A stretch of DNA of 58,187 bases from positions 1 to 58,187 of the forward strand of contig PSRJ01000164.1 in the NCBI GenBank assembly GCA_003175985.1. The letters are read 5' to 3'. Below the pieces are notes generated by a model, which saw only the letters and a program-made list of their open reading frames with translations, was not told the origin of the DNA and ran no database searches. How positions within the stretch are numbered: the stretch's first letter is position 1; each line of letters starts with the position of its first letter. Shown piece after piece: positions 8,871 through 18,290 of this stretch. Made by a program: the position numbers and the translations under genes. This DNA is from Terriglobia bacterium. Its GTDB lineage: Bacteria > Acidobacteriota > Terriglobia > Bryobacterales > Bryobacteraceae.

Positions 8871-11800
8871 TAGAAGATCAGTTTCAGCCCAAGCTGAATG
8901 GCACGCGGCCCGCCGGAGCCCAGCACTGGGTTTGAACTGGTCACATCCGGCGTCTGGGGCCGAAACCCGAAGCTCTGTCCGGCGTTGCCGGTGGGGTCGG
9001 TGTAGGAGTTGTCGCCGCCAGGTCCGCCAAACGGATTCGAGATGTTCGGATGATTGAGCACATTGAAGAACTCCGCCCGGAACTGGGCGGTGAGACGCTC
9101 TTTGTACTTCGTTGTCTTGGTGATCGACAAATCCCAGTTGTAAAACGGAAATCCGCGAAAGGCGTTCGGTGAGAGCGACCCGTAGCTTCCATACGCCGGC
9201 GGGAGCAGCATTGACGAACCGGCAGCGTAGCACCCCAAATTCGTCAGCGATGCGACAGCCAGAGGGCCTTGCGCTTGCGAGCGCGCCAGGCATGCCGCAT
9301 TGGTCGTGCCCGCAAAGTATGGAATACCACCCGCGCCGCGGTTAGTGTTGATGAAGTCTTTGGTCGTCTTGAAGTCATTCGGGTTGCCCACGAAGTTCCA
9401 CTGCTCGCCATTGGTGGCCTGCGCGTTAATCTCTCCGGTGCCGCTGAAATCGGAGCTCACGTCATTGACGCCCCAAGGCAGGCCGCTTTGGAGGCTGACG
9501 ATCGAGTTGAGTGACCATCCCCGCAGCAGTTGTCCCGGGGTGTGGATACCGGGGATCGCGTAAGTCAGCGAGTAGGTGAAGCGTTGCCGGACGTCGAACT
9601 GGCTGTTCCCGTAAAGTGCGCGGACATTGCCGCTGTTGATCGGTTGAATGAACCGCCAGTTGTCGGGTGATTGGGCTAGCGCGTGGGAGTACGTGTACCC
9701 CAGCACGAAGGAGACGCCGTGCGACGACCGTTGTGTCGCGGAAACCTGGAGGCCATGGTAGTTCGAGAAATTGTTGTTGGAGAGCCAACTGATCGTGCTC
9801 AGGTATGGAAACTTCGCGTTGAACGGCCGGGCGTTTTGCTCCGCGGTGGTATTGGGCGAGCAGTTGTTGTAGCCGGCCGCGGCGCTCGCAAGGCAGAGAG
9901 CCGCGGGGCTGCCCGCCACAGTGGGATTCCCCCAGCCGGGGCCAAATCCGTTAATAAGCTGCGGCTGGTTCAGATCAGTCAGCCCGATGAGCTTGGTCCC
10001 ATGCGTCCCGACGTAGGCGATGTCTAAGGAGAGATTATTTGTGAGCGCCTGCTGGATGTCGATATTCCACTTGCTGACGTAGGGTGTACGCAAGTTGCGA
10101 TCGACTCCGAGGATCGTGCAGGGCTGCGGTTTGAGGCCGGAGGGCAGCGTCACCGTCCCATCTCCGCAGGCAGGAGCGGCCGAATAGATCGGGGTGCCCG
10201 ATGCATTATTCGCCCAGTTGTACTTCACTGTTCCCGCTGTGGTCTGCGTTCCCAATGCCGACCCGGTGAAAGTGATGGCGCCGACGTTGATTGTTCCGCC
10301 CGCGGTAGTCGCCGTGGTGCTGCCGTTGGTGTACAGTGCTACCCCGGTCGGCACGGTGCGAAGGCCGAGCAGATTGCCCAGCGCCATGAGCGCATCATAA
10401 CTACCCTGCTCGAAGTAGATACCGCCCCCCAGACGCACCACGGTCTTGCCGTTGCCGCGCACGTCCCACGCGATACCCAGCCGCGGAGCCAGATTGTTGT
10501 GGTCGCCGTTGTAGACCGAGCCGACCTGCTTGCCAACCTGTACCATGCCGGCGGCGGGATCGAAGTTACCGATCAGCTTGTCGTCCTCCTTCACCACTGT
10601 GTTCAGTTCATACCGCAGCCCGAGATTGATCGTGAGCCTCGGCGTGATTCGCCAATCGTCCTGCGCGAACGCCCCGAACCCCTGATTCGTCAGGTGCCGC
10701 AGGAAATCTCCCGACGCGATGAGCGCGCGATTCATGTTCCCGCTGAAGAAATTCTGCACGCCGTTAAACCGCACCGGCCCCTTGGTATTCGCCGTCACGT
10801 TGTTCGTGCTTTGCAGGGCGAGCACCTCGGCGCCGAACGTAAATGCGTGCTTGCCGTGCAGGATGGAGACGCTGTCGCTGATCTGGAATACGCCGTCGGG
10901 GCCGACGGTTTTTGGCCAGCCTGCTCCGAGCACGAACTGAAAGCCGCCCTGCCACTGGATGGCGGGCAGGCCGTAGTAGTTGGGGTTCGTCTGGCCTGTG
11001 TACAAATGGTATGTACTGCCATTGTAAGAGTAGTCAGCCGGGTTTTGCGTAGCATCCGCGCTCCGGAACACTTGGTAGTAGTGCGAGTATCCGGCGCGGA
11101 ACGAGTTCACGGCGCTTGAGTTCAGGGACCACGTCCAATTGCCGGAACCGACCTGCGAGCGCGCATACTGGTTGGTCAGCCACGGTTCCGAGATCTGGAT
11201 GGTGGCGTTATCGACGAACGTGCCGTTGCCGGGGCTGATGAAGTACATGCCGCTGAGCGTGTGCTTGGCGCTCAGGTGGTAATCGATCTTCCCCAGCCCG
11301 GAATCGATCTGGTTCGTCGTGCCCAAGGTAGTGTTAATGAGAGTCGTCGGCCCGTTATTCACGGGGAAGAGGCCCGGATAGTTCGCAAGCGGCGTGCAGG
11401 TGGTGCTCAAGCCGGCCAGTTGCGCGCTCAGGGCCGTGAGTGCTCCCGCCGTGCGGACCGCGTTACAGGCCGCAATCAGGTTCTGGGTCGCCGATCCCAC
11501 GCCAGCGCCCGTGATGGGCACATTGTGTTGCGCCGGATTGCCGACCGTGTATTGTTGCTGCTCGAAGTTGGCGAAGTAAAACAGCCGGTCCTTCCTGATC
11601 GGCCCCCCAATGCTGCCACCGAACTGCTCCAGAGACAGCGGAGGCACAACCGTGGCGAAGTACTCGCGCGCATCCCAGGAATCCGTGCGTCCGTACGCAT
11701 ATGCCGTGCCGTGGATGCCATTGCTCCCGGACTTGATCCCGATGTTCACTACGGCGCCGGGCTTCCAGCCATACTCCGCGCGCGGGTTTTGGTTGGTTTT

Positions 11801-12481
11801 GAATTCGTCAATGGCGTCGATGGGCAGAATCGTTCCTGCATCGCCGGCGGCCATGACGGCGTTCATCATGCTTTGGGCCATCCAGGGATCGTTGCTGTTG
11901 ATCCCGTCGACCATGAAGTAATTGTCGTGCGGCCGGCCGCCGTTGGTGCTTTGCGTCCATCCCGAGTTGCCGGGGTACTTGGAGACGCCGGGCCGCAGAT
12001 CGAGCAGGTTCTCGAAATTCCGGCCGTTGAGGGGCAAGTCATTAATGACCTGATTCTGCAGCGTCCCGCCCAGTTCCGCGTTGGTCGTCTCCACGAGAGG
12101 AACCTCTGCCGCGACGGTGATCACTTGCGTTTGTTCTCCCGGCTGCAGGGAGAAGTCGATACGCAACTCCTGTCCGACTTCCAGCGGGACGTTCTGCCGT
12201 TCTATGGCGCGAAAGCCTTTGAACTCCGCGCGGATGCGGTACGTGCCCGGCAGGAGGTTGGGCGCGTTGTACGCGCCCGCCGGATCGGTCACCAGCGCAC
12301 GCGCGGTCCCACGATTGATATCCGTGATGGTCACGCTGGCGCCGGGGATGGCGCCTCCACTTTGGTCGCTGATTGCCCCCAGGATGCGGCCGGAACTGCC
12401 TTGAGCCAGCAATGTACCCGGGGCAACGAGCAACGAAGCCAGAAAAACCGGAAGAGTCACGGCACTGCGCATGCGAATCAT
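8870..12481 (-). CDS. TonB-dependent receptor with carboxypeptidase-regulatory-like domain (Oar/SusC-like)
   Basis: This 1203-residue outer-membrane protein has a signal peptide ending near LLAQG. A carboxypeptidase-regulatory-like domain follows (about 30-115; ISDQSGGAIPGASVTITD and NLLPGTYRI). Next comes a plug region (NLLDLRPGVSKYPG, FMVDGINSND, INIGIKSGSNGIHGTAYAYG) and a long beta-barrel with aromatic-rich strands. The protein ends in LGLKLIF with the usual terminal Phe. Acidobacteria have many such receptors, presumably for large polymers or oligosaccharides; the ligand cannot be read from sequence. GGAGAGGGG stands just before the ATG. The downstream propeller gene overlaps its stop codon. 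Confidence 0.88.
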   Translation of the reverse strand: MIRMRSAVTLPVFLASLLVAPGTLLAQGSSGRILGAISDQSGGAIPGASVTITDINRGTARALVTDPAGAYNAPNLLPGTYRIRAEFKGFRAIERQNVPLEVGQELRIDFSLQPGEQTQVITVAAEVPLVETTNAELGGTLQNQVINDLPLNGRNFENLLDLRPGVSKYPGNSGWTQSTNGGRPHDNYFMVDGINSNDPWMAQSMMNAVMAAGDAGTILPIDAIDEFKTNQNPRAEYGWKPGAVVNIGIKSGSNGIHGTAYAYGRTDSWDAREYFATVVPPLSLEQFGGSIGGPIRKDRLFYFANFEQQQYTVGNPAQHNVPITGAGVGSATQNLIAACNAVRTAGALTALSAQLAGLSTTCTPLANYPGLFPVNNGPTTLINTTLGTTNQIDSGLGKIDYHLSAKHTLSGMYFISPGNGTFVDNATIQISEPWLTNQYARSQVGSGNWTWSLNSSAVNSFRAGYSHYYQVFRSADATQNPADYSYNGSTYHLYTGQTNPNYYGLPAIQWQGGFQFVLGAGWPKTVGPDGVFQISDSVSILHGKHAFTFGAEVLALQSTNNVTANTKGPVRFNGVQNFFSGNMNRALIASGDFLRHLTNQGFGAFAQDDWRITPRLTINLGLRYELNTVVKEDDKLIGNFDPAAGMVQVGKQVGSVYNGDHNNLAPRLGIAWDVRGNGKTVVRLGGGIYFEQGSYDALMALGNLLGLRTVPTGVALYTNGSTTATTAGGTINVGAITFTGSALGTQTTAGTVKYNWANNASGTPIYSAAPACGDGTVTLPSGLKPQPCTILGVDRNLRTPYVSKWNIDIQQALTNNLSLDIAYVGTHGTKLIGLTDLNQPQLINGFGPGWGNPTVAGSPAALCLASAAAGYNNCSPNTTAEQNARPFNAKFPYLSTISWLSNNNFSNYHGLQVSATQRSSHGVSFVLGYTYSHALAQSPDNWRFIQPINSGNVRALYGNSQFDVRQRFTYSLTYAIPGIHTPGQLLRGWSLNSIVSLQSGLPWGVNDVSSDFSGTGEINAQATNGEQWNFVGNPNDFKTTKDFINTNRGAGGIPYFAGTTNAACLARSQAQGPLAVASLTNLGCYAAGSSMLLPPAYGSYGSLSPNAFRGFPFYNWDLSITKTTKYKERLTAQFRAEFFNVLNHPNISNPFGGPGGDNSYTDPTGNAGQSFGFRPQTPDVTSSNPVLGSGGPRAIQLGLKLIF

Positions 12482-12642
12482 ACCCCTCTCCAGAAGCGCG
12501 CGTTGGTCGTCGCGACGCGTATTTTGTCAGGAGTCATTTCCCCCATCCAGGCGGGCAGTGAAAAAGGCGAACCCCAACGCCAGTACAATTCCGTGTGTGA
12601 GCGCGCCCCGTTACTCTTCGTAATGTCAGGTGTTACTTCTGC

Positions 12643-12662
12643 GTCTCACATTGGTGAGAGAC
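12643..12662. repeat. Imperfect inverted repeat in the gap between the receptor and PfpI genes
   Basis: GTCTCAC, ATTG, GTGAGAGAC forms a short near-palindrome in the 243-base gap upstream of the TonB receptor. It could be an operator or the base of a hairpin. No confident -35/-10 pair is seen near it. Confidence 0.25.
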
Positions 12663-12724
12663 ACTATCACAGTCGCCACTGCGGAGCAAGCTGGGCGTTA
12701 CGTACTGCTCGCCGCTCGCAAATC

Positions 12725-13312
12725 TTACCGCGACTCCTGTCGCATCGAAGCTCCGCGGCTGACTTCACCGAGGCACGAGAAGACCTCGCGGTAGAACTCG
12801 GGATGGCATCTCCACGTCTGTGCCGTAATGAATTTGCCGTCCCGCACAGCTGGCTTGGCAACATAGTTTCCGCCGCTGCGCTCTACTTCGATCTGGATAT
12901 GCTCGTGACCAGTGACCGTGCGCCCGCTGATCAAACCGGCGGCCGTCAGTAACTGCACGCCATGACCGATCGCGCAGATGTACTTGTCCTGTTCCGCGAA
13001 TTCGCGGCACAACGCAAGCACGCTGGTGTCGTTGCGCAAGTATTCCGGCGCGCGGCCCCCGAGGATCATGAGAGCGGCGAACTCCTTGGCGGCAACCGCC
13101 GTAACCGCCACATCGGCATCCATCAGGTGTCCCGGACGTTCCACATATGTGGACCAGCCGGGCTCGCGGTCGTGGATCATCAGGTGTAAGAGCCGGCGCG
13201 AGGGAGCGGCGATTACCGGCTCCCAGCGTGCCTCCAGAAACCGCTGATACGCGTAAAGAACCTCGTAGCTATCCCCTCCATCGCCCGTCAGCAGGAGGAT
13301 CTTCCGGCTCAT
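12725..13312 (-). CDS. DJ-1/PfpI family protein lacking the nucleophile cysteine
   Basis: This 195-residue cytoplasmic protein has the class I glutamine-amidotransferase-like fold: KILLLTGDGGDSYEV with the conserved glutamate (about E17), AALMILGGRAPEYL, and the nucleophile-elbow segment ICAIGHGVQLLTAAG. In active PfpI/DJ-1 proteins the elbow reads AICHG; here the cysteine position is Gly116, encoded GGT. The adjacent histidine is kept. A protease, deglycase or amidase activity of the usual kind is therefore unlikely unless C113 substitutes. It lies back-to-back with an exported sugar isomerase-like gene. No SD sequence is obvious before the ATG at 13312. Confidence 0.8.
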   Translation of the reverse strand: MSRKILLLTGDGGDSYEVLYAYQRFLEARWEPVIAAPSRRLLHLMIHDREPGWSTYVERPGHLMDADVAVTAVAAKEFAALMILGGRAPEYLRNDTSVLALCREFAEQDKYICAIGHGVQLLTAAGLISGRTVTGHEHIQIEVERSGGNYVAKPAVRDGKFITAQTWRCHPEFYREVFSCLGEVSRGASMRQESR

Positions 13313-13416
13313 CCGATACCCCGCGTATCCGCCAGAATACCACCCATCCGGGCTGGCGCGGGTGCGCGGGTGCAGCGCGGCTTGCCAATCGCTTTCCCGT
13401 TCTTTAGCCTTGTAGA

Positions 13417-14418
13417 ATGCATTCCTTCTCTCTTTGCAAACCTTCGCGGCGGGATTTCGGCAGGGCCGCTGTAGCCGGGCTGGCGTCGCTCCCCTTCTTA
13501 CGAGCCGCCGATAGCCGCAGTGTGGTGAACGGCGTGCGCATCGGTGTCCAGACTTACTGCTTTCGGGATTTCGAGCCGCTTGTCCGGGACCTCCCCGCCG
13601 ATGATCCGGGACACGAAAAGGTCCTTCGGCGTGTCTTGTCGACGATGACCGAACTCGGCATCCACGAATGCGAACTGTGGGCTCCTCAGATCGCGCCTGG
13701 GTCTATGACGGGGATGTTGGTCTCGATAAGAGGCATGGACCCGAACGGCGTTTACGGGCCGAAGCCTGATCCCTCGATGACCATGCTCGAAGCGGGCCGC
13801 AAATGGCACGCCGCGACCCCGCTCGACTATTTCAGGAATATCCGGAAACGATTCGAGGCGGCTGGTGTCGCCATCTACGGGTATAACTGCGGCTGGTTCG
13901 GAACGCCCCAGGAGATCGATTGTTCCTTCGAGCAGGCCAAGGCGCTTGGCGCCCGATGCATCACGCTCTCGGGTACGGTGAGCCTGGCTCGCAAGCTGGC
14001 CCCCTACGCCGACCGGCACCAGTTCATAGTGGCCATGCACCCGCATTCCGATATCAATGATCCGGAGCAGTTCGCGACTCCGGAGAGCTTGGCCGCTCCG
14101 CTCGAAATGTCGAAGTACCTCTGGATTAACCTCGACATCGGGCATTTTACCGCCGGAGGCTATGATGCTCTCGCGTTCATCGAGAAATACCACGAACGCA
14201 TCACCAACCTGCACATCAAAGATCGAAAGAAGAATCAGGGACCTAACGTGCCGTGGGGGCAGGGAGACACGCCGATTAAGGAGGTGATGCAACTTCTGAA
14301 AGCGAAGAAATACCCCATTCCGGCCTATGCGGAGCTGGAGTATCCGATTCCTCCCGGCTCGAATTCAACTGCTGAGACTAAGAAGTGTCTCGACTACCTG
14401 AAGGCTGCGCTCGCGTAG
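13417..14418 (+). CDS. Tat-exported sugar phosphate isomerase/epimerase-like TIM barrel
   Basis: This 333-residue protein has a twin-arginine leader (KPSRRDFGRAAVAGLASLPFL). An AP-endonuclease-2 / xylose-isomerase-like TIM barrel follows. The visible strands include RIGVQTYCFRDF, HECELWAPQ, CITLSGTVSL, LWINLDIGHFTAGG (metal-binding Asp-Ile-Gly-His) and ITNLHIKDRKKNQG, ending with PAYAELEYPIPPGS where the late glutamate ligand is expected. Such exported isomerase-like proteins are abundant in Acidobacteria and Planctomycetes; most have no tested substrate. A -10-like TAGAAT overlaps the ATG, so the true promoter must be further upstream. Confidence 0.8.
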   Translation: MHSFSLCKPSRRDFGRAAVAGLASLPFLRAADSRSVVNGVRIGVQTYCFRDFEPLVRDLPADDPGHEKVLRRVLSTMTELGIHECELWAPQIAPGSMTGMLVSIRGMDPNGVYGPKPDPSMTMLEAGRKWHAATPLDYFRNIRKRFEAAGVAIYGYNCGWFGTPQEIDCSFEQAKALGARCITLSGTVSLARKLAPYADRHQFIVAMHPHSDINDPEQFATPESLAAPLEMSKYLWINLDIGHFTAGGYDALAFIEKYHERITNLHIKDRKKNQGPNVPWGQGDTPIKEVMQLLKAKKYPIPAYAELEYPIPPGSNSTAETKKCLDYLKAALA

Positions 14419-14519
14419 GCATGGCTGTCCGCCCCCGGTCACCGTTGTGCGCGCCGCTGGTTTCGACTATGCTTAGCAATACTCGATTTCCTACTGAAGC
14501 CGTCGAAGCTGGAGGGTAA

Positions 14520-15452
14520 ATGGCGCGGCTGGTTCGATTGTACGGCTGTGCGCTGCTCGGAGCGTTACTGGCTCCCGGGCAGACTCCCGCGAATCGCTCG
14601 CTCACTGAAGGTGTGTACTCGGCAGCGCAGGCGGCACGCGGACTACAGCTTTACAAGGCCCAGTGCGCATCGTGCCACGGCATTGCAATGGAAGGCACGA
14701 GTGGGCCGCCTCTGGCCGGCGAGAGTTTCCTTGCGAACTGGAGCGCCCGCCCGCTGGCGAACTTCGTTGACAAGATTCAAAAGACCATGCCCTTCAACCT
14801 GCCGGGGAGCCTCTCCAAGAACCAGGCAATCGACCTCGCGGCCTACATTTTCCAGGCTGGCAAATTTCCCGCCGGGCAAACTGAGCTGAGCGAAACCGCG
14901 CTTGCGCAACTTGCGTTCCCCGCTGTGCGGATGTCCAAGGCGCCGCCGGGGCCTGCCACCGCCGGAACATCTCTGCCGCCGCCCGAGGGCAATCTCGCCG
15001 AGTTGATGAGAGCCATCGCCTTTCCGAACGCGAACATCATCTTTAATGTGCAACTCAAGGATCCCGGCGCGCAGGTGAAAAAGCAGCCCGCCGCAGCGCC
15101 CTTCGACTATGTGGAGTGGGGATCCACCGTATATCCCGGATGGTTGTCGATCGACCAGGCGGCTGTGGCGATCACCGAGACTGCGTCACTGCTTCTCACC
15201 CCCGGCCGGCGGTGCCAGAACGGCAGGCCCGTGCCCGTGGATCGCGCCGACTGGAAGCAATATGTCAAGGAATTGGTGGAAGTGGGAAAGCTCGCCCGCA
15301 AAACATCACAGGCAAGGAACTATGACGCCTTCGTCGATGTCAGCGAGAAGCTGAACGATGCCTGTGCGAACTGTCACAAGGTTTACCGCGATAAGGGCGG
15401 CACCGAAGGGAGTGGAGCAACCCGGTGCCAGCCCGCGCCGGAGGAGAAATAA
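14520..15452 (+). CDS. Exported c-type cytochrome with two haem c motifs
   Basis: This 310-residue periplasmic protein has a signal peptide (LYGCALLGALLAPGQ). A class I cytochrome c domain follows with haem motif CASCH (Cys49/Cys52/His53) and a PFNLPGSLS segment supplying the likely distal methionine (KTMPFN). Near the C-terminus (about residues 282-286) is a second haem motif, CANCH, inside a helical region of cytochrome c-prime type (DVSEKLNDACANCHKVYRDKG). It is thus a fusion of two cytochrome types. GGAGG stands 6 bases before the ATG. It heads a three-gene operon with a secreted protein and a DUF6152 protein, a set likely to serve periplasmic electron transfer to an unknown partner. Confidence 0.82.
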   Translation: MARLVRLYGCALLGALLAPGQTPANRSLTEGVYSAAQAARGLQLYKAQCASCHGIAMEGTSGPPLAGESFLANWSARPLANFVDKIQKTMPFNLPGSLSKNQAIDLAAYIFQAGKFPAGQTELSETALAQLAFPAVRMSKAPPGPATAGTSLPPPEGNLAELMRAIAFPNANIIFNVQLKDPGAQVKKQPAAAPFDYVEWGSTVYPGWLSIDQAAVAITETASLLLTPGRRCQNGRPVPVDRADWKQYVKELVEVGKLARKTSQARNYDAFVDVSEKLNDACANCHKVYRDKGGTEGSGATRCQPAPEEK

Positions 15453-15454
15453 TC

Positions 15455-16171
15455 ATGCGATTGACGCTATTCGTTTCCAGCGCCCTGGTGCTGTCGATTT
15501 CCGGGCCCCTGGTTGCCCAGGAATGGATTGAGTTTGCCAGCCGGGATGACCGCTTCACGTGCAATTTCCCCGAGCAGCCCAAGGTCACCCAGACTACGTA
15601 CCTCTCCCAGCACGAAGCCAATCTTCCCGCGCGCATCTATAGCGCGACGCAAGGGCAGAGCCGTTACTCGGTAACCGTCGTCGATTACACCCAGGCTCAG
15701 CGCATCCTCACGGAGAAGGCGAAATCGTGCCCCGCGGGCGCCGAACCCTGCCAGGGAGGTCCGGGCGACGAAGGTCATTGGAAGGCGGATATCCGCGGGG
15801 CCATCGACTACGCCTCCTGGCAGCTTATGAAACGGGACGCGAAGCTGACGCTGTTCGTCTGGGGCGCCGTCGACATGGTCGAGGGGCGCCAGTTGCAGCT
15901 CACCAACAACGCCGATAAATCGCGCACCTTCGCCGGCATTTTCATGCACGAGAACAAGCTCTATATCATCGAAGGGACCGTGCCGCCGGGCTACCCCGAA
16001 CCAGGGCTGTTCCAGCAATCGCTTGGCTGGCTCGATGAGAACGGCATCGGACTTCGGTATCAGACTTACTACAACAACAATTACCCGCCGCCCCCCCGCC
16101 TGAATCGAACCGGCCGGCCGGGGCAGGGAAGGATTGACGCACCTGGCGCCGTCTTAAATCCAGGTAAATAG
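15455..16171 (+). CDS. Secreted protein of unknown function
   Basis: This 238-residue protein has a clean signal peptide (LTLFVSSALVLSISGPLVAQ). It has a cysteine pair in KSCPAGAEPCQGG, an antiparallel-strand-rich body with DRFTCNFPEQPKVTQTTY, and a proline-rich end (YPPPPRLNRTGRPGQ). The pattern of short beta strands ending with YIIEGTVPPGYPEPGLFQQSLGWL resembles small periplasmic proteins of unknown role found beside cytochromes in Acidobacteria. The ATG lies 2 bases after the upstream stop, with GGAGGAG from the end of the cytochrome gene acting as SD sequence, so translation is probably coupled. Confidence 0.7.
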   Translation: MRLTLFVSSALVLSISGPLVAQEWIEFASRDDRFTCNFPEQPKVTQTTYLSQHEANLPARIYSATQGQSRYSVTVVDYTQAQRILTEKAKSCPAGAEPCQGGPGDEGHWKADIRGAIDYASWQLMKRDAKLTLFVWGAVDMVEGRQLQLTNNADKSRTFAGIFMHENKLYIIEGTVPPGYPEPGLFQQSLGWLDENGIGLRYQTYYNNNYPPPPRLNRTGRPGQGRIDAPGAVLNPGK

Positions 16172-16191
16172 CAAAAAGAAGGAGACCGGTA

Positions 16192-16593
16192 ATGCGATTT
16201 CGATCAGGTTTTGGGATTGCGGCGCTCTGCGTGATGGGTGTGGCGGTGCCTTTGGGAGCCCATCACTCACATGGCAACTACGAAGACACCTTCATGGATA
16301 TCGAGGGCGTGGTCAAGGAGGTGCATCTGGTGGTGCCGCATTCCTGGATCTACCTGGAAGTGAAGGACGCCAAGGGCGAAGCCCAGGTGTGGGCCATGGA
16401 AGCCACCGGCCGCACCGGGCTGCAAAGAGTGGGGATTACGGCCGACTATGTCAAACCCGGCGACACCGTAAAGGCCCGCTGCCATCATCTCCGCGACGGT
16501 TCCAACGGCTGCCTTTTGGGATTTCTCAAAGCCAAGGATGGAACCGTAAAAGACTGGGACGGCAACAACGCGCCTCCGCCGGCGGATTTTTGA
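16192..16593 (+). CDS. DUF6152 family secreted protein
   Basis: This 133-residue protein has a signal peptide ending at GAHHSHG. The family signature follows: mature start AHHSxxxYED, then DIEGVVKEVHLVVPHSWIYL and VWAMEATG with a C-terminal GCLLGFLKAKDG. DUF6152 proteins are small periplasmic beta-barrel-like proteins of unknown role, often next to cytochromes or copper proteins. The conserved N-terminal histidines suggest metal binding, which is inference. A good SD sequence (AAGGAGA) is 8 bases before the ATG. It is the last gene of the cytochrome operon and meets acyl-CoA ligase tail to tail. Confidence 0.8.
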   Translation: MRFRSGFGIAALCVMGVAVPLGAHHSHGNYEDTFMDIEGVVKEVHLVVPHSWIYLEVKDAKGEAQVWAMEATGRTGLQRVGITADYVKPGDTVKARCHHLRDGSNGCLLGFLKAKDGTVKDWDGNNAPPPADF

Positions 16594-16655
16594 GGCGCTT
16601 CTAGTTGATGGTAGCCGGGGCTCGTCTCTGACGCTTGTCCGGGCACCGGCTGACT

Positions 16656-18248
16656 TCACCCCTGCACCCGCTTTGCCTTGCCTTCCCAGAATTGCTCGCG
16701 CAACTCGCGCTTCAGGATCTTCCCGGTGCCGGTCTTGGGTAGGGGGCCCTCCGCGAATTCGATCAGGCGTGGCAGCTTGAATCGCGCGATGCGCGTCTCC
16801 AAAAATGCGACCAGCTTCGCGGAATCCAGATCCTCGCCAGGTTTCGCCACTACGATTGCGACCGGCACCTCTCCCCATTTCGGATCGGGCGCCGCGACCA
16901 CCGCACACTCCAGCACGGCCGGGTGCGCAAAAATCGCCTTCTCCACTTCGATTGAGGAAATGTTCTCGCCGCCGCTGATAATGATGTCTTTCTTGCGGTC
17001 GACGATCTGAACGTAGCGTTCTTCGTCCCACACCGCCATATCGCCCGTGTGCAGCCAGCCGTCGGTGAGCACGGCGTTCGTGGCTTCGGGCTCTCTATAG
17101 TAACCGTCCATCACGTTATCGCCGCGCACAACCACTTCGCCGATCGACTCCATGTCGCGCGGCACATCCCGCATGTGCAGATCGACAACGCGCACTTCAC
17201 AGCCGGGAATGGCCCAGCCCGCCATGGCCTGACGGCGGACGCGATCTTCATCGTCTCCCGCCGTCACCGTGCTCTTTGGCCGGGAGGTCGTAGCGACAGG
17301 GCAGGTCTCCGTCAAACCATAGCCGGCGATCACACGGCAATTGGGGAAAACTTTTTCCATCCGCGCCACCAACTCGGGCGAGGAGGCGGCCCCGCCGATA
17401 TGGATCTCTTCCATGCTGGAAACATCGAACCGGCCCAACTCAGCGCAGTTCAGCAGCGCGTTGGCCATCGTCGGCACCACTGAACACGAAGTCGCCCGTT
17501 CCTCTTCGATCAGGCGCAGGACGTTCGCCGGATCGAACCGCCGCACCATCACCTGCTTCGACCCCATCAGCGTAGCCGTCTGCGGGCGGCCCCAGCCGTT
17601 CGCGTGAAATAGCGGGATCGTATGCAGTTCCACCGTATTATCGCGGTACGCGCATGCGATGCTGACGAGGAGCGCATGCACAAAAACTGTCCGGTGCGAA
17701 AGCATGACGCCCTTGGGCACGCCGGTGCTGCCGCTCGTATAAAACAGCTCGCAGATTTCGTTCTCGTCAAAAGAGAAGACATCGGGCCGGTCGATGCGGC
17801 CGCGCGATAGCAGATCCTCCAGCGGAAAATCAGCCTGCGGGGCGGGGCCATCGATTGCCACAAACCGCTTGATCGAGGGGCAAGCCTTGCGCAACGCCTC
17901 CACCCCCGGCGCAAAATCGTTCTCGAACACCAGCATTCGAGCTTCGGCGTGATTGAGGATCGGAACCAGTTCCGCCGCCTGGAGCCGCACATTCAGCGGC
18001 ATCACAATCCCGCGCATCAACGGCGCGCCATAATAGCCTTCCAGAAGCTGATGGTTGTTAAAGCTCAGATAGGCTACCCGGTCGCCCGGGCGGATACCTT
18101 CGGCCAGAAGGCCCGCCGCCAGGCGCTCGCACCGTTCGCCGAATTGTGAGTACGTGTAGCGGCACGGCCCGGAAACGACTCCAACCTTATTGGGATACAA
18201 ATCGATGGCTCGATACAGGCACCGGACCGGTGTCAAAGGCACGTTCAT
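16656..18248 (-). CDS. AMP-forming acyl-CoA synthetase / ligase
   Basis: This 530-residue cytosolic ANL-superfamily enzyme activates a carboxylic acid as the AMP ester and then the CoA thioester. The P-loop TSGSTGVPKG is at about residues 171-180. The A5 motif GYGLTETCPVATT, the A7 motif WLHTGDMAVWDEE, the hinge IVDRKKDIIISGGENIS and the A10 lysine in PKTGTGKILKRELR are all intact. The start at 18248 is set by GGAGG 5 bases upstream. The size and N-terminus (YPNKVGVV) match medium/long-chain fatty-acid or aromatic acid CoA ligases of the FadD3/AcsM-like group. It is transcribed away from the small VOC gene. Confidence 0.88.
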   Translation of the reverse strand: MNVPLTPVRCLYRAIDLYPNKVGVVSGPCRYTYSQFGERCERLAAGLLAEGIRPGDRVAYLSFNNHQLLEGYYGAPLMRGIVMPLNVRLQAAELVPILNHAEARMLVFENDFAPGVEALRKACPSIKRFVAIDGPAPQADFPLEDLLSRGRIDRPDVFSFDENEICELFYTSGSTGVPKGVMLSHRTVFVHALLVSIACAYRDNTVELHTIPLFHANGWGRPQTATLMGSKQVMVRRFDPANVLRLIEEERATSCSVVPTMANALLNCAELGRFDVSSMEEIHIGGAASSPELVARMEKVFPNCRVIAGYGLTETCPVATTSRPKSTVTAGDDEDRVRRQAMAGWAIPGCEVRVVDLHMRDVPRDMESIGEVVVRGDNVMDGYYREPEATNAVLTDGWLHTGDMAVWDEERYVQIVDRKKDIIISGGENISSIEVEKAIFAHPAVLECAVVAAPDPKWGEVPVAIVVAKPGEDLDSAKLVAFLETRIARFKLPRLIEFAEGPLPKTGTGKILKRELREQFWEGKAKRVQG

Positions 18249-18290
18249 GGAGCCCTCCGCGAGTGAGACTAGAATTATGCCATGAACCGC

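Noticed and set aside
8358-9293. Open frame that would fuse receptor-overlapping sequence to the propeller
   Set aside because: The part upstream of 8870 lies in another frame of the TonB receptor. The propeller's own ATG at 8870 begins a clear signal peptide.
11261-12952. Plus-strand open frame of 563 codons opposite the TonB receptor
   Set aside because: It is a shadow of the receptor coding sequence caused by high GC at third positions; no domain is recognisable and it runs through the receptor promoter region.
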